64,000 nucleotides of DNA from CAXMNX01 sp964194845 (GCA_964194845.1 CAXMNX010000058.1:24966-88965); one strand, 5' to 3'; numbered from the stretch's first letter, positions 33,597 through 43,417 are shown. The notes: generated from the sequence alone by a model not told the origin. A program made the numbers and translations.

Positions 33597-34448
33597 ATGC
33601 CCGAACTTCCCGAAGTTGAAACGATCCGACGCGGTCTGTTGCCGGTGATGGAAGGGCGGATTATTGCGCGCGCATTGGTTCGCCGCCCCGATCTGCGCTG
33701 GCCATTTCCCGCGTCCATGGCCGAACGACTGACCGGCCAGCGGGTCACGACGCTTCGCCGCAGGTCAAAATACATTCTTGCCGATCTGGCCTCGGAAGAG
33801 ACGCTGATTATTCACCTTGGCATGTCGGGCCGGATCCTTATCTCGGGCGAACCGCTGAGCGATTTTCACCACGACCACCCTCCGCCGGAAAAGCACGACC
33901 ACGTTATTTTTGACATCGCGAACGGCGCGCGCGTGACCTTCAACGATGCGCGTCGGTTTGGTGCGATGGATCTCGCGGAGACCGACCAATTGGAGCATCA
34001 CCGGCTTTTGAAGGTTCTGGGCCCCGAGCCTTTGGGGAACGCCTTCAGCGAAGACTATCTCGCAGCCGCGCTCGCCGGTCGCAGAATGCCGATGAAAGCC
34101 GCACTTCTCGACCAGAAAATAGTCGCAGGTCTGGGCAATATATACGTCTGCGAAGCGTTGAACCGGGCGCGGATTTCGCCACGCCGAAGAGGCGAAAATA
34201 TGTCCCCTGCGCACATCGAAAGGCTGGTCCCCGTCATTCGCGATGTCCTTCAGGAAGCCATTCAAGCCGGCGGCTCGTCGCTGCGGGATTACCGCCAAGC
34301 CGACGGCGAACTGGGCTATTTTCAACACTCGTTCCGGGCCTACGATCGGGCAGGGAAGGCGTGTCAAACTGCTGATTGTAAAGGAGAAATAGAACGCATT
34401 GTTCAATCCGGGCGTTCGACTTTTTACTGTCCGTGCTGCCAAAGATAA
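33597..34448 (+). CDS. mutM: formamidopyrimidine-DNA glycosylase (Fpg/MutM)
   Basis: Base-excision repair glycosylase/AP lyase that removes 8-oxoguanine and formamidopyrimidines. The catalytic N-terminal Pro2-Glu3 is present (MPELPEVETIRRGL), with Lys58 in RRRSKYILADL, and LGMSGR. The C-terminal zinc finger has four cysteines (ACQTADCKGEIERI and FYCPCCQR). The 283-residue length is normal. A neighbouring enoyl-CoA hydratase follows at 65 bp. Confidence 0.95.
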   Translation: MPELPEVETIRRGLLPVMEGRIIARALVRRPDLRWPFPASMAERLTGQRVTTLRRRSKYILADLASEETLIIHLGMSGRILISGEPLSDFHHDHPPPEKHDHVIFDIANGARVTFNDARRFGAMDLAETDQLEHHRLLKVLGPEPLGNAFSEDYLAAALAGRRMPMKAALLDQKIVAGLGNIYVCEALNRARISPRRRGENMSPAHIERLVPVIRDVLQEAIQAGGSSLRDYRQADGELGYFQHSFRAYDRAGKACQTADCKGEIERIVQSGRSTFYCPCCQR

Positions 34449-34512
34449 CTTGAACCTCAGCGCTAGGCTGATAAGCCTTGCCTTTGTTCGCGGGCCACCA
34501 AAGCGGGGATCC

Positions 34513-35289
34513 ATGGCTTACAACACAATCGTCGTCGATGTCGAAGACCAGGTCGCAACCATCCGCCTGAACCGCCCCGATGCGCTGAACGCGCTTAATG
34601 CCGAGCTTCTTTCCGAACTGAGCTCCGCCGTCGCTGAAGCCCAGGCAAACGACAAAGTCCGGTGTCTGATCCTGACGGGTTCGGAAAAAGTCTTCGCCGC
34701 CGGCGCCGATATAACCGAGATGGCGGAAAAATCGTTCGTCGATGTGTTTACCAGCGATATGTTCAACGACGAGATCGAAGCGATCGCCCGCTGCCGCAAG
34801 CCGATCATTGCGGCGGTTTCGGGTTACGCATTGGGCGGCGGCTGCGAGATCGCGATGATGTGCGATTTCATTATCGCCTCGGACACCGCGAAATTTGGGC
34901 AACCCGAGATTAACCTGGGCGTCGTCGCCGGTATCGGCGGGTCGCAGCGCCTGACCCGCTTTGTCGGAAAATCAAAATCAATGGAGATGCACCTGACCGG
35001 TCGTTTCATGGACGCCGAAGAGGCCGAACGCTCAGGATTGGTCAGCCGTGTTGTGCCTGCGAAGAAATTGCTGGAAGAAGCCCATGCCGCCGCGCGGAAA
35101 GTTGCAGAGAAATCCATGATCGCGACGATGGCCGTCAAAGAAGCGGTGAACCGGTCCTATGAAACCACGCTTCGCGAAGGCTTGCTGTTCGAGCGCCGCC
35201 TCTTTCATTCGCTTTTCGCAACTGACGATCAGACCGAAGGAATGAACGCCTTCGTCGAAAAACGCGAGCCGCAGTTTCGCGACAAGTAG
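34513..35289 (+). CDS. enoyl-CoA hydratase
   Basis: A crotonase-fold enzyme of 258 residues that hydrates 2-enoyl-CoA in beta-oxidation or related acyl-CoA catabolism. The oxyanion-hole segments are FAAGADITEMAE and AVSGYALGGGCEIAMMCD. Glu residues typical of active hydratases appear in ALGGGCEIAM and FGQPEINLGVVAGIGGSQRL. ATG 34513 follows CGGGGA. In Rhodobacteraceae a gene of this type often sits between mutM and rpsT, as it does here. Confidence 0.92.
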   Translation: MAYNTIVVDVEDQVATIRLNRPDALNALNAELLSELSSAVAEAQANDKVRCLILTGSEKVFAAGADITEMAEKSFVDVFTSDMFNDEIEAIARCRKPIIAAVSGYALGGGCEIAMMCDFIIASDTAKFGQPEINLGVVAGIGGSQRLTRFVGKSKSMEMHLTGRFMDAEEAERSGLVSRVVPAKKLLEEAHAAARKVAEKSMIATMAVKEAVNRSYETTLREGLLFERRLFHSLFATDDQTEGMNAFVEKREPQFRDK

Positions 35290-35453
35290 TGATGCTGCAA
35301 ACATTAGGCTTCCCTTTCCGCTGATTCTCCCTTAAGCGGCGCGCCAGACATGCGCGTGCGGCCCGCTTCGGCCAGAAACGACCGGTTTTCCAAACCCGGT
35401 GTTGGGCGCTCGCGCGAAAATAAATGCTAACGACCCAACGAAGGGAAATTCCC

Positions 35454-35717
35454 ATGGCAAATTCACCGCAATCCAAGAAACGCGCCCGCCAGAATGACCG
35501 GCGCGAGGCTGTCAACAAATCGCGCCGCTCGCGGATCCGCACCCATCTTCGCCAGGTCGAAGAAGCGATCGCATCGGGCGACAAGGATGTCGCCGCCGCG
35601 GCACTTCGCCAGGCCCAGCCCGAGCTTATGCGCGGCGTGACCAGGGGCGTCTTTCACAAGAATACCGCGTCCCGGAAGATGTCGCGCCTCGCCGCCCGGG
35701 TAAAAGCGCTCGGCTGA
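35454..35717 (+). CDS. rpsT: 30S ribosomal protein S20
   Basis: An 87-residue basic, helical protein that binds 16S rRNA in the small subunit. ANSPQSKKRARQNDRR, NKSRRSRIRTHLRQVEEAI and GVFHKNTASRKMSRLAARVKAL are standard S20 sequence. ATG 35454 is preceded by AAGGGA. A clear rho-independent terminator follows at 35742. It lies 736 bp upstream of dnaA. Confidence 0.96.
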   Translation: MANSPQSKKRARQNDRREAVNKSRRSRIRTHLRQVEEAIASGDKDVAAAALRQAQPELMRGVTRGVFHKNTASRKMSRLAARVKALG

Positions 35718-35741
35718 CGCGAAAGACTGCGAAAATAATTT

Positions 35742-35767
35742 GCGCGCCCCTCGGGGCGCGTTTTTTT
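35742..35767 (+). terminator. rho-independent terminator of rpsT
   Basis: GC-rich stem CGCGCCC / GGGCGCG (35743-35749 and 35754-35760) around CTCG, followed by seven T residues (35761-35767). Confidence 0.88.
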
Positions 35768-35923
35768 GTTTGCTGAATTTGGCATAGGCGAATGCGCAAT
35801 AGCAAAGCCCGTGGGATTCGCTTCGCTATTCATCGAGTCAAGCGCAAAGGTCTGTTGCCGGACCGCCGTCTCAGCGTTTAGCGTGACCAAGCGATTCATA
35901 TCGTCCTTGGGGGGACATGGTTA

Positions 35924-36373
35924 ATGAGCGGGGCATCTGGCCCACGTGTCGGCGAGGTAAATCCCGACGAGGCGTGGCGGATACTGGTGGAACAATCCGC
36001 CGCCCGGCTTATTGACGTCAGGACACGCGCCGAATGGGGATTTGTCGGCGTTCCTGATCTTGCGGAAGTTGGTCGATCACCTGTTCTGATCGAATGGGCC
36101 AGCCTGCCGGACATGTCTGCCAATCCGCGCTTCGCGGCTGAGGTGATGGAAGCACTTGGGGATGAACAACCCGAGACGCTTCTGTTTCTCTGCCGGTCCG
36201 GAGCACGGTCGTTGCAAGCGGCCTTCGCAGTCGCTGATCATATCGGGAAAACCGGGATATCAGCGCACTGTCTGAACGTCGCCGAAGGCTTCGAGGGCGA
36301 TCTGGATGCAGAGGGACACCGGGGCGGCCTCAATGGATGGAAGGCCCGGGGGCTGGCATGGCGCCAGTCTTAA
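35924..36373 (+). CDS. rhodanese-like domain protein
   Basis: A 149-residue single rhodanese domain. It opens with VNPDEAWRILVEQSAARLIDVRTRAEW, carries the active-site loop LFLCRSGARSLQAA with the persulfide-forming Cys, and ends HRGGLNGWKARGL. It likely transfers sulfur or senses redox state; the partner is unknown. GGGGGGACATGG precedes the ATG. It ends 31 bp before dnaA. Confidence 0.88.
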   Translation: MSGASGPRVGEVNPDEAWRILVEQSAARLIDVRTRAEWGFVGVPDLAEVGRSPVLIEWASLPDMSANPRFAAEVMEALGDEQPETLLFLCRSGARSLQAAFAVADHIGKTGISAHCLNVAEGFEGDLDAEGHRGGLNGWKARGLAWRQS

Positions 36374-36404
36374 CAATAACAACAAGCGCACGGGTCGAAG
36401 GCAA

Positions 36405-37751
36405 ATGCATGACGATACATGGGGCACAATTCGCGAAGAACTTCTCGAGTCTGTCGGTAGAAATAATTATGTGAACTGGATCGAACCGCTCGAATATTCG
36501 GGCCTGGACGATGGCGTGGTCAACTTCCTGGTGCCAACACAGTTCATGGGAAACTGGGTCAGCCGGAACTTTGGCGAGCAAATTCTCCAGCAATGGAAGA
36601 ACGCCGGGATCGAAGTTTTGCGCGTCAAGTTTTCGGTACCGGAAATCGCCGTGCGAAGGCCAAATAAGAACGGTGCCGCAAAATTGGGCCGCACCGCCGC
36701 CTTCGGTGACCAGCCCGGCGCCCCGATTGATAGGCGTTTCAGCTTTGATTCGTTTGTTGTCGGTAAACCGAACGAACTTGCCCACGCCGCCGCGCGCCGT
36801 GTCGCCGAAGGCGGCCCCGTCACCTTCAATCCGCTGTTTCTTTATGGCGGTGTCGGGCTTGGTAAAACCCACCTGATGCACGCCATTGCCTGGGAACTTC
36901 AGAACCGCGATCCCGGCCTGCGCATCGTTTACCTGTCTGCCGAACAGTTCATGTACCGGTTCGTCCAGGCACTGCGCGACAAGGATATGATCACCTTCAA
37001 GCAACTTTTCCGATCGGTCGACGTGCTGATGATCGACGATGTGCAGTTCATCGCGGGCAAGGACGCCACGCAAGAAGAGTTCTTCCACACTTTCAACGTG
37101 CTGGTGGATCAGGGCAGGCAGATTATCGTCTCGTCCGACCGCGCGCCAACCGAAATTTCCGGCATCGAAGACCGGATCGTCAGCCGCCTGCAATCGGGTC
37201 TTGTTGTCGATCTGCACCCGACCAATTACGAGCTTCGCCTCGGCATTCTTCAGCAGAAAGTCGAACAACACAGCGCGCAGTTTCCGAACCTGGAAATCGC
37301 CGACGGCGTGCTGGAGTTTCTGGCCCACCGCATTTCGACCAACGTCCGCGTGCTGGAAGGCGCGATGATGCGGCTTTTCGCGTTCGGTGCGCTGGTCGGG
37401 CGCGAGATAACGCTGGAACTGACCCAGGACTGTCTGGCCGACATCCTGCGCGCCTCGGACCGCAAGATCACGGTCGAGGAGATCCAGCGAAAAGTCAGCG
37501 ACCACTTCAATATCCGGTTGTCCGATCTGATCGGTCCCAAGCGCGTCCGGACATTCGCCAGGCCACGTCAGATAGCCATGTATCTCTCGAAGAAACTGAC
37601 AACGCGATCGCTTCCCGAGATCGGTCGCCGTTTCGGTGGCCGTGATCACACCACGGTCATGCACGGCGTCAGGAAAATCGAAGAGCTAAAGCAGAAGGAC
37701 AGCCAGATCGCCGATGATCTGGAACTTCTTCGCCGTTCGCTCGAGGCTTGA
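36405..37751 (+). CDS. dnaA: chromosomal replication initiator DnaA
   Basis: The AAA+ initiator that binds DnaA boxes and opens the origin. 448 residues. Domain I is at the start (TWGTIREELLESVGRNNYVNWIEPLEY). The Walker A motif is GGVGLGKTHLMHAIAWE (about 147-163). Walker B is VLMIDDVQFIAGKDATQEEFFH (about 206-227). The C-terminal DNA-binding helix-turn-helix is SLPEIGRRFGGRDHTTVMHGV (about 402-422). ATG 36405 follows GAAGG; an earlier start inside the rhodanese gene is unlikely. dnaN follows 166 bp downstream. Confidence 0.97.
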   Translation: MHDDTWGTIREELLESVGRNNYVNWIEPLEYSGLDDGVVNFLVPTQFMGNWVSRNFGEQILQQWKNAGIEVLRVKFSVPEIAVRRPNKNGAAKLGRTAAFGDQPGAPIDRRFSFDSFVVGKPNELAHAAARRVAEGGPVTFNPLFLYGGVGLGKTHLMHAIAWELQNRDPGLRIVYLSAEQFMYRFVQALRDKDMITFKQLFRSVDVLMIDDVQFIAGKDATQEEFFHTFNVLVDQGRQIIVSSDRAPTEISGIEDRIVSRLQSGLVVDLHPTNYELRLGILQQKVEQHSAQFPNLEIADGVLEFLAHRISTNVRVLEGAMMRLFAFGALVGREITLELTQDCLADILRASDRKITVEEIQRKVSDHFNIRLSDLIGPKRVRTFARPRQIAMYLSKKLTTRSLPEIGRRFGGRDHTTVMHGVRKIEELKQKDSQIADDLELLRRSLEA

Positions 37752-37917
37752 ACGACGCTTAATGATGCTGGTTGGCCGGGTGGGCGATCCCTTTTGGCGC
37801 CACCTTTGCCTGGCCCTTGACGCTTCGGGCCGGATAGCTAAATAGTTCCGCAAAACCATTGCGGTCGGGCCGAAAACCGATAGGTTGTCGGTCCCCGACT
37901 AAGACGGAGCGAGGGCT

Positions 37918-39036
37918 ATGAAATTCTCGATCGAGCGCGGCGATTTGCTGAAGGCAGTCGGCCAGGCACAGTCTGTGGTTGAACGCCGGAACACGATCCC
38001 GATCCTGGCCAACGTGCTGATCGAAGCCGAAGGCGATCAGGTTAGTTTCCGCGCCACTGATCTGGATATCGAGATTGTCGATCAGGCACCTGCGAAGATC
38101 GAACGTTCCGGTGCGACGACGGTAAATGCGGTGACACTGCACGAAATTGTTCGCAAACTTCCCGACGGTGCTTTGGTCACGCTGACCGACGATGGTGCTG
38201 CGGGTCGGTTGTCCGTCGATGCCGGGCGGTCGAACTTTTCGCTGGCAACACTGCCGCGCGAGGATTTTCCGGTCATGGCGTCGTCGGAATACGAGGGGAA
38301 TTTTGCGGCCTCGGCACCAACACTTCGCCGCCTTTTTGATAAATCGAAATTCGCGATTTCCACTGAAGAAACAAGGTATTACCTGAACGGCGTTTATATG
38401 CACGTCGCGGATTCGGGCGGGGCACAAGTGCTGCGTTGCGTCGCCACCGATGGCCATCGGCTGGCGCGCATCGACGCTGAACTTCCGGCAGGTGCCGAGA
38501 ACGTGCCAGGCGTGATTGTGCCGCGAAAAACCGTGGGCGAGCTGCGCAAACTGCTTGACGACGATGAAACCGAGATCGCGGTCAGCGTCAGCGAAACCAA
38601 GGTGCGATTTGCCGCCCCAGGCATCACGCTGACCTCGAAAGTGATCGACGGCACATTCCCGGACTACACGCGGGTCATTCCGGCCGGCAACACGCGCCGG
38701 CTGGAAGTTGATGCCGCCGAATTTGCTCAAGCCGTGGATCGGGTGGCGACGGTGTCGTCGGAACGTTCGCGCGCGGTGAAATTGTCGCTTGATGAAGACC
38801 GGCTGGTTCTTTCGGTGAACGCGCCCGACAGCGGGGCGGCGGAAGAAGAACTGGCCGTCGCCTATTCTGACGACGCACTGGAGATCGGGTTCAACGCGAA
38901 ATACCTCCTGGAAATTGCAAGTCAGGTGGATCGCGAAAACGCCGTCTTTATGTTCAATTCCTCGGGCGATCCGACGTTGATGCGCGAAGGCAATGACGAA
39001 ACGGCGGTCTATGTCGTGATGCCGATGCGCGTCTGA
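37918..39036 (+). CDS. dnaN: DNA polymerase III beta subunit (sliding clamp)
   Basis: A 372-residue processivity clamp, a ring of three repeated domains around DNA. The sequence starts MKFSIERGDLLKAVGQAQSVVERRNTIPILANVLIEA, and the last strand ends ETAVYVVMPMRV, the usual DnaN terminus with the MPMR clamp-binding element. No break is seen. It lies between dnaA and recF on the same strand. Confidence 0.97.
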   Translation: MKFSIERGDLLKAVGQAQSVVERRNTIPILANVLIEAEGDQVSFRATDLDIEIVDQAPAKIERSGATTVNAVTLHEIVRKLPDGALVTLTDDGAAGRLSVDAGRSNFSLATLPREDFPVMASSEYEGNFAASAPTLRRLFDKSKFAISTEETRYYLNGVYMHVADSGGAQVLRCVATDGHRLARIDAELPAGAENVPGVIVPRKTVGELRKLLDDDETEIAVSVSETKVRFAAPGITLTSKVIDGTFPDYTRVIPAGNTRRLEVDAAEFAQAVDRVATVSSERSRAVKLSLDEDRLVLSVNAPDSGAAEEELAVAYSDDALEIGFNAKYLLEIASQVDRENAVFMFNSSGDPTLMREGNDETAVYVVMPMRV

Positions 39037-39081
39037 TATCCTGCCTGTGGCGGGAAAATTTCCCACGAAGAAAGGCATGAA

Positions 39082-40182
39082 ATGCCTGGCCTTGCCGTCA
39101 CCGCGTTGACGCTTTCGCACTTTCGGTCGCATCGGGTGACACGGCTGGCGCTCGATGGTCGACCTGTTGCTATCCATGGGCCAAACGGGGCCGGCAAAAC
39201 CAACATTCTTGAGGCTGTGTCGCTGCTTTCTCCGGGGCGCGGCCTTCGGCGCGCGACCGCGGACGAACTGATCCGCCGCCCCGAGGCGATCGGCTGGAAA
39301 ATTGTCGCCGACGTGCAAGCGCAGGACCAGATCCACGAACTTGAGACCAGCGCCGAACCCGACCAGCCCCGGAACGTACGGATCAACGGCAAGACGCAGC
39401 CCCAGACGGCACTTGGCAAGATCGCCCGCATTGTCTGGCTTGTCCCGGCCATGGACCGGCTCTGGATCGAAGGCGCAGACGGGCGGCGGCGGTTTCTGGA
39501 TCGTGTCGCGATGAGTTTCGAGCCTGCGCACGCGAGCGCTGTTCTGACCTACGAAAAGGCCATGCGCGAACGAAACCGGCTTTTGAAGGACATGGTGCGC
39601 GACGCGCATTGGTACACCGCGCTTGAACGCAATATGGCCGAAGCAGGTGCTGCGATCATGCGTCAAAGGCAAAGGGCTCTGTTGCGGTTGGAGGCGGCGC
39701 AGGAAGATGCGGACACCACCTTCCCAAGCGCGGACCTGTCCCTGACCCATCCGGATCGCGACCTGCCCGACAGCGCCGAGGAACTGGCCACCGCTCTGGC
39801 CGACAGCCGGGCAAGTGATCTTCGCGCCGGTCGAAGCCTGATCGGGCCGCATCGGGTGGATCTCAAAGCTATCTACGCAGCAAAGGGCGTTGCCGCCGGG
39901 CAATGTTCCACCGGCGAACAGAAGGCGCTTTTGATTTCGCTTGTTCTGACAAATGCGCGTGCATTGGCCGAAGACACCGGCGCACCGCCCGTCATCCTCC
40001 TCGACGAGGTCGCCGCCCATCTTGATGCCGCGCGGCGCACCGCGCTTTATGACGAGATTTGCGCGCTTGGTGCCCAGGCCTGGATGACCGGAACCGGTCC
40101 TGACCTTTTCGAGGATCTGCGCGACAAAGCGCAGTTTCTCGCGGTGACGGAACGCGATGGCACGAGCGAGGTCACCCAATGA
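39082..40182 (+). CDS. recF: DNA replication and repair protein RecF
   Basis: A 366-residue SMC-like ATPase for loading RecA at gaps via RecOR. Walker A is HGPNGAGKTNILEAVSLLSPGRGLR; the signature region is CSTGEQKALLISLVLTNAR; Walker B is VILLDEVAAHLD. It starts 45 bp after dnaN and its TGA overlaps the ATG of the LysE gene. Confidence 0.95.
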   Translation: MPGLAVTALTLSHFRSHRVTRLALDGRPVAIHGPNGAGKTNILEAVSLLSPGRGLRRATADELIRRPEAIGWKIVADVQAQDQIHELETSAEPDQPRNVRINGKTQPQTALGKIARIVWLVPAMDRLWIEGADGRRRFLDRVAMSFEPAHASAVLTYEKAMRERNRLLKDMVRDAHWYTALERNMAEAGAAIMRQRQRALLRLEAAQEDADTTFPSADLSLTHPDRDLPDSAEELATALADSRASDLRAGRSLIGPHRVDLKAIYAAKGVAAGQCSTGEQKALLISLVLTNARALAEDTGAPPVILLDEVAAHLDAARRTALYDEICALGAQAWMTGTGPDLFEDLRDKAQFLAVTERDGTSEVTQ

Positions 40183-40799
40183 CCATCTCGGCAATTGATG
40201 CCCTCTTCTACGCGGGCGCGCTTCTAATCCTATTCCTGACCCCGGGCCCCGTCTGGGTCGCCCTGACCGCCCGCGCGCTTTCCGGCGGCTTTCAGGCCGC
40301 ATGGCCGCTGGCTTTGGGCGTCGTCGTCGGGGACGTTCTGTGGCCGCTGCTGGCAATCCTTGGGGTCACCTGGATCGTCTCGGTCTATGCGGGCTTCATG
40401 GCGCTGCTGCGCTGGGTCGCCTGCCTGACGTTTCTGGCCATGGGCGTGCTTTTGATCCGGCACGCGGGCAAATCCATAACCGGTGACAGCCGCCTCACAC
40501 GCCCCGGCCTTTGGGCCGGTTTTTTCGCAGGTGTTGCGGTGATCCTGGGCAACCCCAAGGCCATCCTGTTTTACATGGGCGTGTTGCCCGGTTTCTTCGA
40601 CCTGACCCGCCTCACGGCCCTCGATATCGCAGCAATTTGCCTGCTTTCGCTCGTGGTACCGCTGATCGGTAACCTGTCGCTCGCGGTTTTCCTCGGTCGC
40701 GCACGCCGTCTTCTGTCCTCGCCCACAGCACTCAGGCGCACAAACACCGTCTCAGGCGTTCTTCTGATCGGTGTCGGCCTGGTGATCCCGTTTGCCTGA
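40179..40799 (+). CDS. LysE/RhtB-family amino-acid exporter
   Basis: A 206-residue inner-membrane protein with about six helices. It begins with LFYAGALLILFLTPGPVWVALTARALSGG (the family PGP motif), continues LGVVVGDVLWPLLAILGV, and has GFFAGVAVILGNPKAILFYMGVLP. It probably exports an amino acid or related metabolite. It overlaps recF by four bases (ATGA) and separates recF from gyrB. Confidence 0.87.
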   Translation: MTISAIDALFYAGALLILFLTPGPVWVALTARALSGGFQAAWPLALGVVVGDVLWPLLAILGVTWIVSVYAGFMALLRWVACLTFLAMGVLLIRHAGKSITGDSRLTRPGLWAGFFAGVAVILGNPKAILFYMGVLPGFFDLTRLTALDIAAICLLSLVVPLIGNLSLAVFLGRARRLLSSPTALRRTNTVSGVLLIGVGLVIPFA

Positions 40800-40977
40800 A
40801 TCGCCACCGCCAGAATACCGTCGTTCCGACTGAAAACGCACCGGCCCCGCCCTTTCGCAGCGCCGCAGAACCACGCCCGCGACCCGCGACCTGATTAACA
40901 CAAAATCTAGGGGGTAATCCGTGACATTGCCGCCAAAAACCGCTATATCTAAGGCTGGAAAACCAAGGAAAAACTGC

Positions 40978-43395
40978 ATGGCAGAAGTCGCTGAAGCGCA
41001 GGGCGAATACGACGCCGATTCCATTAAAGTTCTCAAAGGGTTAGAAGCGGTCAGAAAGCGCCCCGGTATGTATATCGGGGACACGGACGATGGCTCTGGC
41101 CTGCACCATATGGTGTACGAGGTTGTGGACAACGGCATCGACGAAGCTTTAGCCGGTCATGCCGACCGTGTGACGGTGACGATCCACGCCGACAGCTCGG
41201 TTTCCGTCAACGACAACGGGCGCGGTATCCCGGTGGATCTGCACGCCGAAGAAGGCGTTTCGGCCGCCGAAGTGATCATGACCCAGCTTCATGCCGGCGG
41301 GAAGTTCGACCAGAACTCCTACAAGGTCTCGGGTGGCCTCCACGGCGTTGGTGTCAGCGTGGTAAACGCGCTGTCCGAATGGCTGGAACTGCGCATCTGG
41401 CGAAATGGAAAAGAGCATGTTGCCCGCTTCGAAGGCGGCGATACCGTTGAGCATCTGAAGGTCGTCGGCGATGCCGAAGGCCGGAAGGGAACTGAAGTTC
41501 GGTTTCTTGCCGCGACCACCACGTTTTCGAACCTGGATTACAGCTTCAAGACGCTGGAAAACCGCCTGCGCGAGCTTGCGTTCCTGAATTCGGGCGTGCG
41601 CATACTGTTGCGCGACGAGCGACCCGCAGAAGCAATGGAAAGCGAATTTTGCTACGAAGGCGGCGTGCGCGAGTTTGTCCGCTACCTTGACCGCAACAAA
41701 CAGCCGATGCTGGAAGAACCAATTTTCATCTCGGGCGAGCGCGAGGGGATTACCGTCGACGTCGCGATGTGGTGGAACGACAGTTACCACGAAACGGTTC
41801 TGCCGTTCACTAACAACATCCCCCAGCGCGATGGCGGCTCTCACCTTGCAGGCTTTCGCGGCGCGCTGACGCGGACGATGAACCACTATGCGGGGTCGTC
41901 AGGGATCGCGCGGAAAGAGAAGGTCAACTTCACCGGCGACGATGCGCGCGAAGGGCTGACCTGCGTGCTGTCGGTCAAGGTTCCTGATCCGAAGTTCAGC
42001 TCTCAGACAAAGGACAAACTGGTCAGTTCCGAGGTTCGCCCTGCAATCGAAGGTCTGATGAACGAAAAGCTGACCGAATGGTTCGGCGAGCATCCCCAGG
42101 AAGCGCGTCTGATCGTCGGCAAGGTGGTCGAAGCCGCACTGGCCCGCGAGGCGGCACGTAAAGCCCGCGAAATGACGCGGAAGAAATCGGCGCTCGATAT
42201 TGCGTCGCTTCCCGGGAAACTGGCGGATTGTCAGGAAAAGAACCCCGAGTTTCGCGAGCTTTTTCTGGTCGAGGGCGACTCGGCCGGTGGCTCGGCGAAG
42301 CAGGGGCGTGCGCGAGCCAACCAGGCTGTGTTGCCGCTTCGCGGTAAGATCCTGAATGTCGAGCGCGCGCGTTTTGACCGGATGCTGTCGAGCCAGGAGA
42401 TCGGCACGCTGATCACAGCACTTGGAACCGGCATCGGTCGTGACGAGTTTGATATTTCCAAACTGCGCTATCACAAGATCATCATTATGACGGACGCCGA
42501 TGTGGACGGCGCGCATATCCGCACGCTTTTGCTGACTTTCTTTTTCCGGCAGATGCCACAGGTCATCGAAGGCGGGTATCTCTACATCGCGCAGCCGCCT
42601 CTGTTCAAAGTCAGTCGCGGAAAATCCGAAGTCTATCTCAAGGACCAACCGGCGCTGGAAGATTATCTTGTCGAGATGGGTGTTGAAGGCGCGATGCTGC
42701 GACTGGGTACCGGCGAAGAGCTTGCCGGACACGACCTGGCGCGTGTCGTCGATGACGCCCGACAGGTCCGGCGCGTTCTGCAAGCCTTTCCAACGCATTA
42801 CCCGAGTACAATTCTTGAGCAATCCACCATCGCCGGCGCTTTCGTGCCGGGGCAGGTGGACGCTGATCTGCAAGGTGTCGCTGATGCCGTGGCCGCGCGG
42901 CTTGATCAGGTGGCCGCCGAATACGAACGTGGCTGGCAAGGCCGGGTCACGCAGGACCACGGCATCCGGCTGGCGCGCAGTTTGCGCGGCGTCGAAGAAG
43001 TACGAACGCTGGATGGCCCGGTTCTGCGATCCGGCGAAGCGCGGCGTCTGGGCGGCTTCACCGCATCGCTTCAGGAAGTGTACGCAGCACCCGCGAAGCT
43101 AATACGTCGCGACCGCGACACAGCAATCCACGGGCCGCTTGATCTGTTGAACACAATCCTCGGCGAAGGCGAAAAGGGGCTTAGCCTGCAACGCTATAAA
43201 GGATTGGGCGAAATGAACCCCGGTCAGCTATGGGAAACCACGCTGGATCCAGAAGCGCGAACGCTGTTGCAGGTCAAGGTCGACGATCTGGCTGAAGCGG
43301 ATGATCTTTTTACCAAGCTGATGGGCGACGTTGTCGAACCACGCCGCGAGTTTATTCAGAAAAATGCGCTGAACGTCGAGAATCTGGATTTTTGA
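40978..43395 (+). CDS. gyrB: DNA gyrase subunit B
   Basis: The ATPase subunit of the type II topoisomerase that introduces negative supercoils. 805 residues. The GHKL ATP site includes VYEVVDNGIDEALAGHADRV and NDNGRGIPVD, with GGLHGVGVSVVNALS. The TOPRIM domain has LVEGDSAGGSAKQGR and IIMTDADVDGAHIRTLLLTFF. The C-terminal RYKGLGEMNPGQLWETTLDP is conserved. ATG 40978 follows AAGGAA. The protein ends 22 bp before the convergent trhO gene. Confidence 0.97.
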   Translation: MAEVAEAQGEYDADSIKVLKGLEAVRKRPGMYIGDTDDGSGLHHMVYEVVDNGIDEALAGHADRVTVTIHADSSVSVNDNGRGIPVDLHAEEGVSAAEVIMTQLHAGGKFDQNSYKVSGGLHGVGVSVVNALSEWLELRIWRNGKEHVARFEGGDTVEHLKVVGDAEGRKGTEVRFLAATTTFSNLDYSFKTLENRLRELAFLNSGVRILLRDERPAEAMESEFCYEGGVREFVRYLDRNKQPMLEEPIFISGEREGITVDVAMWWNDSYHETVLPFTNNIPQRDGGSHLAGFRGALTRTMNHYAGSSGIARKEKVNFTGDDAREGLTCVLSVKVPDPKFSSQTKDKLVSSEVRPAIEGLMNEKLTEWFGEHPQEARLIVGKVVEAALAREAARKAREMTRKKSALDIASLPGKLADCQEKNPEFRELFLVEGDSAGGSAKQGRARANQAVLPLRGKILNVERARFDRMLSSQEIGTLITALGTGIGRDEFDISKLRYHKIIIMTDADVDGAHIRTLLLTFFFRQMPQVIEGGYLYIAQPPLFKVSRGKSEVYLKDQPALEDYLVEMGVEGAMLRLGTGEELAGHDLARVVDDARQVRRVLQAFPTHYPSTILEQSTIAGAFVPGQVDADLQGVADAVAARLDQVAAEYERGWQGRVTQDHGIRLARSLRGVEEVRTLDGPVLRSGEARRLGGFTASLQEVYAAPAKLIRRDRDTAIHGPLDLLNTILGEGEKGLSLQRYKGLGEMNPGQLWETTLDPEARTLLQVKVDDLAEADDLFTKLMGDVVEPRREFIQKNALNVENLDF

Positions 43396-43396
43396 G

Positions 43397-43414
43397 TATT
43401 TTTGCCAGGAAGAA
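43397..43414 (+). repeat. 18-bp dispersed repeat, copy 1 (after gyrB)
   Basis: TATTTTTGCCAGGAAGAA lies just after the gyrB stop and is identical to the copy after pncA at 45064-45081. Both are right behind gene ends on the plus strand. Confidence 0.75.
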
Positions 43415-43417
43415 CGT

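Noticed and set aside
36330..37664. Open frame of over 400 codons on the minus strand inside dnaA
   Set aside because: It is the antisense of a conserved gene, with no ribosome-binding site context or family similarity.
35718..37917. Chromosomal origin next to dnaA
   Set aside because: I found no TTATCCACA-type DnaA boxes or AT-rich unwinding element between rpsT and dnaA or between dnaA and dnaN. In many alphaproteobacteria the origin is elsewhere.
37759..40356. Very long open frame on the minus strand opposite dnaN and recF
   Set aside because: High-GC codon usage commonly leaves antisense frames open; both sense genes are highly conserved and the antisense translation has no recognisable family.
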